Source: Aplectana chamaeleonis (taxonomy: Eukaryota; Nematoda; Chromadorea; Rhabditida; Cosmocercidae). Taken from it: 64,000 nucleotides of DNA. The notes beneath the pieces are model-generated. The model was not told where the DNA came from. It was given only the letters and a program-made list of their open reading frames with translations, and did no database searches. Made by a program: the position numbers and the translations under genes. Shown here piece by piece: positions 33,298-44,490 of the stretch. Numbering within the stretch: the first letter of the stretch is position 1; each line of letters opens with the position of its first letter. Location: NCBI GenBank assembly GCA_029168955.1, contig JAPDOI010000717.1:62001-126000 (forward strand), read 5' to 3'.

Positions 33298-33699
33298 GAA
33301 GATTTCTACTCTGCCATGATTTATTAAACATTTCGCTACTACTCGATGTCTGGAAATAAAAAAAAACAGCTCAAGTAATTCTGATATTTAAGCAAAAAAA
33401 TTGATTGAATTATTCGAAATTATTCAGGCCTACCTAATATAGTTGTGCTCGAATATTCGCAATCGAATAAACATTCGAATCAGGGATGTGCGGAATTTTC
33501 TGCTTTCTGTTTTCTGTTTTCTGCCCGTTTTTGGCCATTTTTTTCTGTTTTCTGTAAAAATAGGCAAAATTTGGCAGAAAACAGAAAAAAACCGTGAACC
33601 GCGATTTGTAGCAGGATTGCTCCTTAGGCCAAAGGCCGGATTCATCGAAGGTAAGCCAATAGGTTGAGAGTTGATGCAACCTGGGGATTCTACAGTTCT

Positions 33700-34020
33700 C
33701 CCACACCTTGCACTTTTGCTCGCTGTACTGTGATCTATCCTAGCGCTTGTGGCGTGATGGCAGGAGGCGCTGCTGCTCGCAGTGCTCGGTCGGATTCTCA
33801 GATACTCGTGGCGTTCAACGGGTGGTTGACACGTCACCCTTGTGGCTTACCGGTCGCTGGGTGGTTTGACTGCAAGGGGCGGTTCGACTGTCTGTCGACC
33901 GTTATGTGTCCGATCGACTGTCTGTCGACCGAGGTCCACAGACAGTCGACCACCCATCGACCGGTAGCATGGGATGACGTCACTTCGTCGTTTTCTCACC
34001 TTTGTGCGCGTATTGACGTG
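33700..34020 (-). repeat. Inverted copy of the tRNA-like/GTCGACC segment of element c
   Basis: In reverse this reads CACCCGTTGAACGCCACGAG, matching 36707-36726 with one change. It also carries several GACAGTCGACC words (33880-33955) like the 22-bp repeats at 36490-36570. It looks like the opposite arm of a large internal inverted repeat. Confidence 0.6.
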
Positions 34021-34125
34021 CAAAACTTCTGACCCCCGGACCAGCTGCACCGCCTACTGTTCGGCGCCCAATTTTTCGTTTCGGTTGTCCTCCTGATTCT
34101 GAGGGATTAATTTCCCGAATTTTAA

Positions 34126-34232
34126 AATGTGTGCTATGTGTGGGTGGTGTGGGTGTATGTGTGGGTGTGGGTGCGGGTGGTGGGTGTGGGTGGTGTGGGT
34201 GTGGATGGTGTGGGTGTGGGTGCGATTGTGAA
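34126..34232 (+). repeat. (TGTGGG)n-type microsatellite
   Basis: A G/T-only stretch of about 100 bp made of gtgggtgtgggtg variants. It ends at the 8-bp duplication of element c'. Confidence 0.9.
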
Positions 34233-34485
34233 GCAGGGATGAGCGGAAATTTTTTCCTGAATTGCGGAAATCGGAAAGACTCTAAAATTCAGAAATCGGA
34301 ACGGCAAAAACCATCGGAAATCGGAAATGGTCAGCGAAATTCTTAACCCTCCCCTGGTGATTGTTCCTGCCAAAACACTTGGGCTTATCCTACTTTATTG
34401 ATAAGGTGTATGCCCACGCGTACTTGTAGGCTTGTATCGTGACGCTCAGAATCATTGCAGAATCGGTTAGGTCCCACACACTTCC

Positions 34486-34860
34486 AGGCGCCTGCAGCAC
34501 TTCAAGTCGGTTCAACACAGTCTCTCCGGCGAGCGGTACACTTTTATTAGAGTCCCGCAAACTTTTTTTCCCGGCACATGGCGCGCTCCTAGTTGGGTAC
34601 AACACACTTTTCTCGGCGCTTCACGTACTCCTAGTTGGGGTGCTACACACTTTCGCCGGCGCTTGGTGCCCTCCAAGTTGTGTCCAACACAGTCTACCCG
34701 GCGCTCGACGCACTCCAAATTAAGCGCAGCACAGACAGTTCCTCCGGCGCTCGGCGTACTCCCAGTTAGACCCCGCACACCTTTTCCAGCGGTTTGCGCA
34801 CTCTAAGTGAAGCACAGCCCACTGTTTTGACGCTTGACGCACTTCCACTCAGAAAATGCT
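34486..34860. repeat. GC-rich tandem array, 41-46-bp unit, about 9 copies
   Basis: The word CGGCGCT (or a close variant) starts at about 34486, 34527, 34572, 34614, 34657, 34699, 34745 and 34789. Each unit also has GCRCACTCCNAGTT and CACACTTT. The spacing drifts from 41 to 46 bp. Confidence 0.8.
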
Positions 34861-35480
34861 GGGCAAGTTACCTGAGACTTCAACGCAAGTTGCAAGGTGG
34901 CCTCACGCAACTTACTTTGAGTTAACAAGTAACTTGAAGCGATGTTACGTGTAATTGTACGAGATTTTTGATTAATGTAACATACGCTTATAATAAATAC
35001 ACAACATTGCGAGTAACTCTTACTGCTGGTACATGTTACTTGACATGTACCAGCGACGTGGCCGGCACACTGACAAGCGACGAGGCCAGCATACCGTCAC
35101 GCGACGGAGACTGCTCGGCGAGCACGACTGGGCCGGCAGCGGTCTGTCAGGCGGGGCCTCCAGCCGGTGTGCGGGGCCAAGTACCTCAAGACTAGTGTAA
35201 CTGAATGGACGACGCTGCCTGCTTCTGAGTCATGCCTCTAGGGTGCAACGTATACCTCCCTAGGGAACGGCACGCCGCGTAGATAAGTTACATGTGCGAT
35301 AACATACATAATACATTTAGGTTACACGCCAGTGCTTTATGTCACGTGTAACTCAACTCGCACCGTGGAGCACATATCCAATGTTTAAGGTCAAATGTAA
35401 CTTAAAGTTGTAAAGGCAGGTTGCCGAGAGCATATCTAAAGCCGAGAGCATTAGCATGTAACTCTGTCAGAAATTACTTA
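34861..35480. repeat. GTAACTT-rich repeat W, copy 1
   Basis: GTAACTTG, TGTTACATG and TAACATAC words dominate both ends. The middle block (ggggccaagtacctcaa at 35170) is found in reverse at 51985. The peptides CQAGPPAGVRGQVPQ (plus, near 35150) and CCAGPPMLVWGQVPQ (minus, near 52010) correspond, which may be a decayed coding remnant or simple DNA homology. Confidence 0.55.
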
Positions 35481-35934
35481 CCAGTGAAGTCCCGCACACT
35501 CCCCTCGAGAAACTCACAGCGGGCCTTAAATCTCAAATGAAACCGTTCATGAACTCTTTCAGCAAGCTTTTATATGGGACCTGATCGTGTTATCAGTACA
35601 CGCCATCACACCATAATAACAACAAACCGAATGGCTTCATTGTTGAAAAAAAACACCGAATTTCCGTTCGTTCTCACAAACACACACAGACACACACATA
35701 GTTAGGCAAACATATGTAGACAGTAGGATGTTATTGAATAACTTTCCTGTAAATGCACTCAACCTTAGCTTTCTGAAAAGTGAAGACGGGCCTCGAATTC
35801 GAATTCAGCGCCCCAGATATCCCTAAGAACTTGGCAAGGAAAAGGGTTCAAAAACCTAAACTCCGATATTTCCGATTTTTTCCGCATTTTTAGGCTTTTT
35901 TTCGGAAATCGGAATTCCGCTCATCCCTGTTGTG

Positions 35935-36025
35935 AAGACATCATTATGATCAGCGTGGAATTTCCCCAAGATGAGCAGAAAAACGAAAAATCGATGTCGG
36001 GGTTAGTGTGTGCCCTCAAGGTCCA
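35935..36025. repeat. Fragment of a group A TTAA element
   Basis: ATTATGATCAGCGTGGAATTT through GTGTGCCCTCAAGG follows the right end of 7487-7960 (ATTGTGATCAGCGTGAAATTT to TGTGCCTTTAA) with point differences. The left part is absent. Confidence 0.6.
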
Positions 36026-36489
36026 ATCAATAGATATTTGCATATATGTGAATAAACATGTAGCATTTCTGATGAAGTTAGTCAGTCGATCAAAAAATAA
36101 CCTGGAAAAAGTTTTCGAAGTTTTTGGCTCATTTCATTATAGCACCACAAATCGACTGAACTGAGGCTTTCATAAAGCAGTAACATATTTTTGCCAGTAC
36201 AATGTGCACGTTAGGTCTTATTTCTTGTTATTTCGTTTTTTGGAAACTATTCGGTAATATCGTTCATCATCCGTCATAATGTTGTCTTGTTATCTCATAT
36301 TTGGGTATTGACAGTCGTTATTTGAGATCAGGAGTTCTTATCCTACCCTCATTCTAATTTGTTAAAATGTTGATCAATGATTAGGATAAAATTTCGTTAC
36401 TGTAAGTGTTTTACCAGCATTTGAAAGATTTTCGCCGCAACGCGGCGAATTTGAAGAGCCAGCGGCATTCATCTTCGAGGTCTACAGGT

Positions 36490-36575
36490 GTCCAACTGCC
36501 GGTCGACAGGTATCCAACTACCGGTCGACAGGTATCCAACTAACGGTCGACTAGTGTCCAACTACCGGTCGTCGG
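36490..36575 (+). repeat. 22-bp tandem repeat, 4 copies (CCAACTACCGGTCGACAGG)
   Basis: TCCAAC starts at 36491, 36513, 36535 and 36557, exactly 22 bp apart. A looser repeat (GACGGACAACT...AGGGG) follows to 36640. Confidence 0.85.
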
Positions 36576-36649
36576 GTGGTCGACGGACAACTCAAGGGGA
36601 GCGACGGACAACTTGAGGGGGGTGACAGACAACTCTAGGGGAGCAGTTC

Positions 36650-36905
36650 CGCCACTTTTCAGCGGTCGTGGGGAAGCACGCTGTGAGGTGATTGCTTGTC
36701 GATCACCCGTTGGACGCCACGAGTGTCTGAGTTCGATTCTCGCCTGAGGTCAGCCAAACCTACCATCCCTCCTAGGTCCTTGAGTTGTTAACACATATAT
36801 GTGGGGGAGACGAACTCACTGACTGGAAAGTCGGCTCGCCAGCAAGTCACTAAATAGCCCCAACAAGCATTCAAGCCTTTACGAATACGACGATGAATGC
36901 ACTGC
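36650..36905 (+). repeat. Possible tRNA-derived SINE
   Basis: 36730-36745 (gagttcgattctcgcc) resembles a Pol III B box and a tRNA T-arm, and the region 60-80 bases upstream could supply an A box, though that match is weak. The downstream body ends near TACGAATACGACGATG, a plausible LINE-type tail. The segment has an inverted partner at 33790-33820. It could instead be part of element c. Confidence 0.35.
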
Positions 36906-38160
36906 GCAACCCAATAGAGCTTTAATGGCATGGTTCTCGATAAAATCGGTTGTTGTGCTATCCCCATTGAATTGTAGATCTGGTCATCACAGAAGTGAAA
37001 ATAAGAAAAATTGGAGAAAAAACGCCCAGGAACAAGTTATTGCTTGGTGTCCTCCCGCCCCTAATTATCGAGATTTGTGTATAGCCTGTTCTGTCAACTT
37101 TTATTTTGCTTCTAAAGTTATTTCTGAGCATTTTTGGAGACTGCTGTCTACTCTAACAGCAAAACAAAAGGCGGATATGCAAGCATTAATGAAAATCTCG
37201 TTAATGAGGGGGCCGGCCGACACCGGTAATTAGCCGTTATACTTTGTTTTTGAGCGTTTTTCCCGCGAAGTTCCGGGTTTTTCCCTTATTTTTATTTTTG
37301 TTATGACCAAATCTACATTTTTATGACGAGAGCTCAAAAGTTGTTTTTATCGCGAACCCTGCCTTTGAGGAACCGAGGTTTTATCTTTATCTTATAGTGG
37401 TTACCATTACCCAGAAATTTGCCGTTGATTAATCCCTCGGAAGGTATGCGATGCAGTCAAATGACGCGAAAACTATAATGTTATTGTATACTGACACTGG
37501 TCCGAGTATAACTACTTCCTCACGTCGGCATAGACTAAGGGTGTTCCAGCGCCACCGCTTTAGTGGAGCGGGGATAAGTTGGGCTCCAACTGTACCATAC
37601 ACGCAACTTCTGAGTGCGTATTTTAACTCATTGCAACTCAGGACGGTACTGAATTCAAAGAAAGGTAAAGCGCGAAGAAATCGATGGTGAGGCTGTAAAG
37701 CAGATGATAAAACTCCCAGTGAGGTACGAGCGACCCCACCACGGTGGAGCGAGCGGCGCGGCAGGTCATTTATACTCGAACGGCACAGTCACGCGTTACG
37801 CGCGTGATATTCGGGCACTGAGGAGTAGTACGCTGCTCAAATCAGCAGTTATCCCAAAATCGGTGTGAAAATATGTAAACTAGGGAAGGGTAAACTCGCT
37901 GTCAATGTATCTGCGTAATTCTTACACATACATATTGAGCCTCTGAGCAATCTAGCTGCTATTGTCTGGGAAAAGAAAGGTTAGAGAGAAAATTGTCGTC
38001 TACGCGCCCATAATCTGCGTTTTTGGGTGTCGGTACTTTTCACTCTGGTCAATTGTCGGGTTTTGAAAATTAAGCTAAAAACATTTATAATCTGCGAATG
38101 TATTATGCAAACGTATTAACACTTTTTATTGATTTTTAAAATTTTTCTGTTTCCTGTTTT
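36906..38160. other. Interior of element c with no recognised gene
   Basis: A 102-codon plus-strand frame (36925-37233) has no recognisable domain. The rest has short ORFs only. It is AT-rich toward 38160, where the TTTTCTG words of the right end begin. Confidence 0.4.
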
Positions 38161-38247
38161 CTGCCCATTTTTGGAGATTTTTCTCTTTTCTGTCAAACTG
38201 GATTTTCTGTTTTCTGTTTCCACAACAATTGTTTCCGCACATCGCTG

Positions 38248-38460
38248 ATTCGAATAAATTATTCGATTATCGAGTAATCGAAAAATTCCGATTTTCGATT
38301 ATTATTCGAAATCGACTATCGAAAAAACCTCATATTCGATTATTATTTGAAATCGACTATCGAAAATACCAGATATTCGAATATTATTCGAAATCGACAA
38401 TCGACACTGACAATTATTCGAACATATTCGATCTTCGAATATATTCGAATAATCTAACAC
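38248..38460. repeat. Left subterminal array of T (41-bp unit)
   Basis: ATTATTCGAAATCGACTATC starts at 38301, 38342 and 38383, 41 bp apart. TTCGAA and ATCGAT-like palindromes fill the spaces. Element c separates it from the T left end at 33437. Confidence 0.82.
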
Positions 38461-40132
38461 AGCCATAACCGGGTTCTACACAGAAATTGCTGGAAGGGTC
38501 AATGCATCAGCACTTCTGTGGGTCAGGACTGAGCGTAATTGAAATTTTGAATTTTGTAAATCGTAATTTTCAAAAACCCTCGTAATTCGTAAATCGTAAT
38601 TCGTAACTGATGAGTAATGCGCTCAAACACAGCCCCAAACCTTATCAAACATGGAAACGCCTCAACTTTCCTGTGATGAGCTGTGTTTCAATAAAACATC
38701 TGTTTTCGATGAGTACTTAAAAAAGCTCTTATCTCTGGTCAGCAATTGCAGACGCCCGCTGTGGCTGCACGCGACACGATGACAATCGTGGTGGAACCAC
38801 GTAGTCCCCGCACGATTAACCTTCGACCCAGCACGATTTCGTCGCGCTACGTGCTGCAGCAGCGTTTGTCCATAAGTGCGGACCGAAATTTCCTTTTAAA
38901 AAGGACAATGCTGTTCGAAAGCTCGAATCCTCCTCTATCCAACGCTTTTTTGGGTTTTCCGCCAAACTTGGCGGTGTCCGAAACTGAAATTTGATGGAGA
39001 TCCAGGGTATAAACTGAGCGTCTACTATTTTTTAGCAGCCAAAGCTAAAGCCGCGAAAATTGGTAGGACAAGTGAAGCCACGTAATATGCGCTAGATCAA
39101 AATATGCCGTGGAATTCTCAATAGAGCGAGCTTTGTATACTTTTACCAACTTTGACAAAGTGCTTGTACGGCTGTCGACCACGGCTAATTCGGATTTTGT
39201 TCCTTTTGTCGATTTTTGAGAACGAAGTAAAAAAATGATAATGCTGAATAGGTGAAAAATAAGTATTACTCAAAAAGGTGAAGCAGCAAGTTTTGCGGCT
39301 CATACTCGTTAAGGCAGAAAATGTGGTTGTCGGAGAACTCACACCCGTCCCGCAATTCTCACCAACCTAAAACATCGCAACAAGCCAGGGCCATCCTCCC
39401 TTTTCCAAATCAAAGGACCAAGTTGCCTAGAGGATTGACAATCCAAATTAAGTTATATTTCCAGCTCGCCTTATTTTGCATGTATAGAGTTACCTAATAA
39501 CGCGGCGGGAAAATAAATAAATTACCTAAACACCGTTTTTAATAATTATATTTCGCCATAACTAAGCGCTCCGGTACTGATTACCTCTGACTTGAGTTTC
39601 GGAGAAAAACTGCTTCAAAAAATTGCAATCAAAAGAAACGAAGGAGGAGTAGTGAAAACAATGAAAAGGATGGTACGAGCGTTGCCGCAATAGCGGAGAG
39701 GGCGTCACACGTGTGCAGCGCGAACGAGACTTCAGGCCACACACCCTGAGGCGACGTTCAGAGTTTTCACGGGGCGACGCCATTGAAAATGTCAGTGTAA
39801 CGCGAAAATCGCGTCGCGCAGGTATTCAGGTGTGAGCGCTTCGCGAACGCTGGGCGACTACGTGCAATTGCGCACGTACGCAATTTCTCGTAATTAAGCA
39901 ACGACAATTTTTGTTGCGCTACCAACAGTTTTTTTCGTGTTCTTCCAAATGCATGTGATCCTAAATATAAATATTTCATTCCTTTCATTGTTAGATTTGG
40001 TCGATGCAATGAAAAAAAAACTGAAGAAAAGCAGCAACGAGCTTGCCATCGCGCGACGTCCATCGTGTCGCGTTGCATTGCAAGGCGACGCGATGGTCAT
40101 CGCGCGAAGGCGAATTGCGCGTGATTTCGAAT
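38461..40132. other. Interior of T with no recognised gene
   Basis: 38525-38620 repeats GTAATTCGTAAATCG words, recurring at 41875-41935. 38750-38890 is a loose hairpin with GCACGATT words. Short ORFs at 39562-40078 (minus) are low-complexity and carry no domain. Confidence 0.4.
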
Positions 40133-40166
40133 ATATCGCGTATACTTGGGCAAAACTAAAAATTTT

Positions 40167-40460
40167 CGAATATATTCGAAAATCATGTTTTTCGAATTTC
40201 AAGTTTTCGAATATATTCGAAAATCAAATTTTTCGAATTTCAAATTTTCGAATAAATTCGAAAATTCGAAAATCATTTTTTTTCGAATTTCAATTTTTCG
40301 AATATATAATATATATTCGAAAATCAAATTTTTCGAATTTCAAATTTTCGAGTATTCGAAAATCAAAATCTTCGAATTTTCGAATAATTTTTTTGAATAA
40401 TCTTTTCGAATTTTCGGATAATTTTTTCTATTTTTCGGATAAATTTTCTCGAATTCACAA
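40167..40460. repeat. Left array of Q (TTCGAATATATTCGAA, about 41 bp)
   Basis: CGAATATATTCG begins at 40167, 40208 and 40249, then at 40299 and 40349 with small insertions. Each unit alternates TTTTTCGAATTTCAA and TTTTCGAATATATTCG palindromes. Apparent long ORFs here are only translations of the repeat. Confidence 0.85.
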
Positions 40461-42360
40461 ATGATAGCTTCGATTTTGAAAATTAGTTCTGAGCTGTCAT
40501 TTACTGTGAGTATCTCTTTGTATGGCTGCAGAATCTGTCCCTGGGGTTGGACTGTGTCGGAACTGGTTAAGAGAGCCTACCACAATGTTAGGCGCTATTC
40601 ATAAAGCACGCGCGGGCGTGGCGTTGATGTATTAATAGTCTGATGCCTGATTTTCATTATTAGTCCTTCAATTTCATTTTGGGTAATAATTATTAATTTT
40701 AGTGCTATCTTCTGCTGCTATGATAGTGATCACTTGTACAGATTTTGCTTGCTCGACAAAGTTAGGGCCCATTTTAATCCGCTCCGCCATAGCGTCGCCG
40801 CTGGAGTATTCATAGTCTCCGCAAGCGCGTCCCACGCGTTTAGCACCAGACGCTTGGCTTCAGGCGAGACTTGACCACCACTATCCCTTTCTGGGGAAGT
40901 GCCTTATCGCACCCAAGCGCCGAGACCCAAGCGCCGCTCTCAAGACCTACTACTACGCCACGGCGCGGCCTAGGTAAATTGGATGCCGCCGAGCTTGCAC
41001 GACTTCAGGTGGGGTGGGGGGGGGCACGGTCGAACCCTCGAGCTTGAACCCCTATGCCCTTTTGCCGCCGCGGAAAGTGCCGCTTTTGAGCTACAATGAA
41101 GTCAGTGTTTTGGATTACTAGAAAATTAGCCGGAATTTGGCAACTAGCTCCTTTCCATATGAAAATGCTGGCGAAATCGATCGGAACTGGTAACGAGAAA
41201 GTAAATCGCGACAAACGCCCCCGTATAGCGGTAATAACGATCGAGAACTTTTCTCCGCCACCGCCGCGTTTTATTATTTTTCTTAGGAGCGGCGTTTGAC
41301 CCGGCAGCAAAGGTATGAAAAGGGCGTTAGGCCAATGATATAGTTTTGCGACAAGAGGTCGCGTCGCTCTGCACAGCGACAGCGACTGCCTCTCGCCCTT
41401 CAAATCTGTCGCAGTGCGCTGCACAGCGACGAGTGCGAGTATGGAGCTTCGGAGAACCGCTCTGCTCCTAAACGAATCATAAGTATCGATCAAACGTGTT
41501 CAGACAGGTAATTGCAGGTAAACATGTTCTGTCATTTTGACAGGCATGTTTTAACGTTAGGAGCCGATCGGTTCCCCGAAGCTCTATACCGCTGTTCCAC
41601 AGCGACAGCGGCAACGACAGGCATCAGCACATTTGCAGTATGTCAGTCCTCCACGACACGTCGCTGCGACGGATACGCGACAACTGTTCCTACGACGGCT
41701 GGTGCCATTGCTCCGATGCTGGTCCCGCATTTGTGCTAAAAGCCATGACTGTCGCTCATGGCAGCGACAATGTATACCATTGACCTTAGGCGACGTTTAC
41801 ACTCCCGCCGCCGAGAGCCGCGGCGTAGCGCGATCCTATAATATCGATCGTGCCACGCCGAGCACGGCTGTGCGTAACTGAATTTTGTAATTTCGTAAGT
41901 TTTCAAATTCATGGTAATTCGCAAATCGTAATTCACAAGGCCTGAGCCTAACCAAACCTCTCCAGCCGCGAAGACCACTACTGGCTAATGTTTCAAGAGT
42001 TTCTAGAGCTCAATCGCTTCCGTCCGTATTTCAAGTAACTGTTTCTCTGGAACGGGAGGGTTTTGGAAGCTAAAACCCTGGTACTGTCCATATCTGCCTG
42101 ACAGCTACATAATAAATGCGAAAACGAGAGAAAAACGGTTTGCGTTGGCTGGCCGTTCAAGCCAGCCTATCCCACCGATGGATCCCTTGTACGGTGACGC
42201 AATATCTCATACGATCCAAGCGTGTGAGAACCCCAATTCGGGCGTGCGGCGAATAGGTCAAGATGGTGCTTTGATAGAGTGTGCTTTGAAAGATTGATCA
42301 GAAAGAAAGAGCTTCTAATGAAATGATGATTGTGCATTTCGATTATTCGAATTTAAAAAA

Positions 42361-42620
42361 TTCGAATATGCTCTTCAAAATATTCGAATTTCGAATATTA
42401 TTCGAAAGCCTGTTTTTGAAAAGTTTGAATTTCGATAACTATTAGAAAGTCTGTTTTTGAAATATTCGAATTTCGAATATTATTCGAAACCGCTTTTTAT
42501 GAAGTATTCGAATTTCGAATACTATTCGAAAGCCCGTTTTCGAAATATTCGAAGTTCGAATATTATTCGAAACCCAAAATTTTCGAATTTTGAATAATTC
42601 GAAATTCGAAAAATCATGCG
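42361..42620. repeat. Right array of Q (41-42-bp unit)
   Basis: TATTCGAATTTCGAATATTATTCGAA-type units start at 42381, about 42422, 42463, 42505 and 42546, separated by AAGCCYGTTTTTG. The palindromic core matches the other arrays; the spacer word differs. Confidence 0.85.
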
Positions 42621-43205
42621 AATATTTTTCGAATAATATAAATCTGTCCGAAGTATAGTATCGCGCCTCTTCACTGTGAACACCAAGCGGAGATGCGATG
42701 TGAAGTCGAGTGATCGATACGTAGGCTGATTATAACATCGCGACCAGGGATGTGCGGCAATTGCTGTTTGTCGTTTGCCGAAATTTTTGTTATTTTTCCG
42801 GCAAAACATTGAAAGGGAACGCTGCCTATGCTCGCGGCTATGTAGGCACTAGGGGTAATCCGATTATCCGTTGTTAGCTTAACCGTTATCCCACGGTTTT
42901 GACTTATCTGGGGTGGTGATAAATGGGTTTGAAAACATGAGCTAACTCGTGGTAGGTTCGTGGTGAACTGCAGCTAAACGCAAGCTTTTTATTTGAAGCA
43001 TTGCACTGATAGGTATCATCCTTGTAGCGGTCAATTCCTCAACGCTCAAAAATCAACGTAAACAAAAGAGGGCCTATCGAAAAAAAAAAGAAAACACGGA
43101 CGGCTTCCGCGTCTTTTTAGAGCATGCCTTGCTATATAGGGCACCAGACCTTCCGTAAACCGTAGAGATATTGAAAGTGAAATCCATCGTGAACACTGCC
43201 TTTCA

Positions 43206-43690
43206 AGGCACAGGACACCAAAAAAAAATAATCTCCAGAATTTATGCTTATCTTGGTGAGAGTCACACGCTGATCACAGCGGTATGTCTGAAATCGTCCA
43301 TGACCCCCTTTGAGCAGAGCTATGGCTCTTCAAAGATGCCTGTATTTTGAGGGTGAAAAATTGGTCGACGAGTTGTCTCAGGCCTGTATTTCTCTTCATT
43401 CGAAATCGTTGCGTGAGAGAAAGCTAGGATAAGGAAACAGTCCAGTAATGGACTCAAGAACGACGACTTGTTGGAATTCATCCACCCATCGAGCCGCCAT
43501 CGAGTTCGAAAATCTTAATGGGGGTCGGGCCTGTGGTGGTGAGCGAAGGGGGTCGGGCCTGTGGTGGTCGCTTATATCTCGCTTATTTGGAGGAAATGAG
43601 ATCTGGCGTTCGGCACGTGTTATACAGGAGAGGTCTTCTACACAATTAAATGAAAATCTCAAAATTCATATCTGAGGGTGTACTGTGCCT
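43206..43690. mobile_element. TTAA-type TIR element, group A copy 3 (485 bp)
   Basis: It begins AGGCACAGGACACC after ttca (43202-43205, one change from TTAA) and ends GGGTGTACTGTGCCT before TTAA (43691-43694). A duplicated gggggtcgggcctgtggtggt occurs near 43520-43570. Directly upstream, 43177-43201 is the right end of another TTAA element (ATCGTGAACACTGCCT), so two elements again share one target. Confidence 0.82.
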
Positions 43691-43780
43691 TTAACGCGAG
43701 ATCACCACCCTTTTGTATTATGACTCATTTCGTATGAGTTACTCGGTCGGTTCTATTTCTGACAGAGCGCAGCCACCGAG

Positions 43781-43934
43781 CGCGGAGCCGCAGCGGCCCC
43801 ACCGCGGAGCCGTAGCGGCACCACGGCGGAGCCGCAGCGGCAGTATCGCGGAGCTACAGCGGCAATACCGCGGAGCCTCCGCAGCCCTATCGCGGAGCCG
43901 CAGCGGCACTCTCGCGGAGCCGCAGCGGCTATTT
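43781..43934. repeat. 22-bp GC-rich minisatellite, 7 copies
   Basis: CGCGGAGCCGCAGCGGCACTAT-type units (positions 43781, 43803, 43825, 43847, 43869, 43891, 43913) are spaced exactly 22 bp. Any frame through it codes for Arg/Ser/Ala-rich repeats and is not taken as a gene. Confidence 0.92.
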
Positions 43935-44490
43935 CTTTGATTTCCATGACGTCCCACATGTCTTCTTTTTGTTCATCTGATGTCTTGAAATGGAACTACT
44001 CACTTGAATTAGAATTATTAGAAGGTTGACAATAATATTGGAAAGAAGAGAAAAAAGTAGAGCGGCACATGTGAATAACTGGGTCAATCTGAGGGATGAA
44101 GTTTTTTTGCTGTTTGCCGATTGCCGTTTGCCGGCCGTTTTTGGGATTTTCTTGCCGATTGTCGTTTGCCGAAATTTCAAAATCGTTTGCCGCACATCCC
44201 TGATCGCGACGCGCCGCAAATGAACTCTGAACGAGGCCTAACCAAACGCTCGCTCGTGACGCGCTGGCTTTGTATGAATAGCGCATTAGAGCCGGTGTTG
44301 GTGGCTACAAACAGTTGCTAGTGCAGAGACGATACGTATAGATTTTGCGTGCCGATATCGATGAACCCTGCCTGAGCGGAATATTGAAAATATTGAGCAG
44401 TTCAAAAGCTTTCGAAAAAGCTCATGTTTGAAAACCGCCTCTTCAAACAGTAGAGTCGCAAAACTCTGAATTCGGTAGGCCCGTAGTTAA

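Larger units (their letters stand above)
34234..35929. mobile_element. hAT-like element c' (TCGGAAA words), inside c
   Basis: The ends are CAGGGATGAGCGGAAA and ATTCCGCTCATCCCTG, with a perfect 8-bp duplication ttgtgaag (34226-34233 and 35930-35937). The end zones repeat ATCGGAAATCGGAAA. The interior contains a 42-46-bp GC-rich tandem array (34486-34860) and a GTAACTT-rich segment (34861-35480). No coding sequence was recognised. Confidence 0.9.
33481..38247. mobile_element. hAT-like element c (TTTTCTG words), inside T
   Basis: The ends are CAGGGATGTGCGGAA and TTTCCGCACATCGCTG, with a perfect 8-bp duplication attcgaat (33473-33480 and 38248-38255). The first and last 100 bases are made of TTTTCTGTTTTCTG words. 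The interior holds element c' (34234-35929), 22-bp repeats, a tRNA-like segment in two inverted copies and unique DNA (36900-38000) without a recognised gene. The size of 4.8 kb (3.1 kb without c') would allow a dead autonomous element, but no hAT transposase motif was found. Confidence 0.88.
40141..42657. mobile_element. hAT-like element Q with TTCGAA arrays at both ends
   Basis: The left end is TATACTTGGGCAAAAC and the right end, read inward, is TATACTTCGGACAGAT. The 8-bp flanks are atatcgcg (40133-40140) and gtatcgcg (42658-42665), matching at 7 of 8 positions. The left array (40167-40460) has CGAATATATTCG spaced 41, 41 and then about 50 bp apart. The right array (42381-42600) has TATTCGAATTTCG at 41-42-bp spacing. 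The 1.9-kb middle has half of MITE Y (41789-41874) and GTCGC words but no gene. Confidence 0.78.
42745..44202. mobile_element. hAT-like element d (TTTGCCGATTGCCG words)
   Basis: The ends are CAGGGATGTGCGGCAA and TTTGCCGCACATCCCTG, with a perfect 8-bp duplication atcgcgac (42737-42744 and 44203-44210). TTTGCCG and ATTGCCG words crowd the last 100 bases. Inside are a TTAA element (43206-43690), the right end of another TTAA element (43177-43201) and a 22-bp minisatellite. Confidence 0.92.

Noticed and set aside
36925..37233. Possible host exon of 102 codons
   Set aside because: No domain, no good splice sites and located inside element c.
38525..41950. A TIR element with GTAATTCGTAAATCG ends
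   Set aside because: The candidate ends (38525 and 41950) do not share an 8-bp duplication and the span would cross the boundary of element Q.
43713..43940. Arg/Ser-rich ORF as a nucleic-acid-binding protein
   Set aside because: It is a translation of the 22-bp minisatellite.
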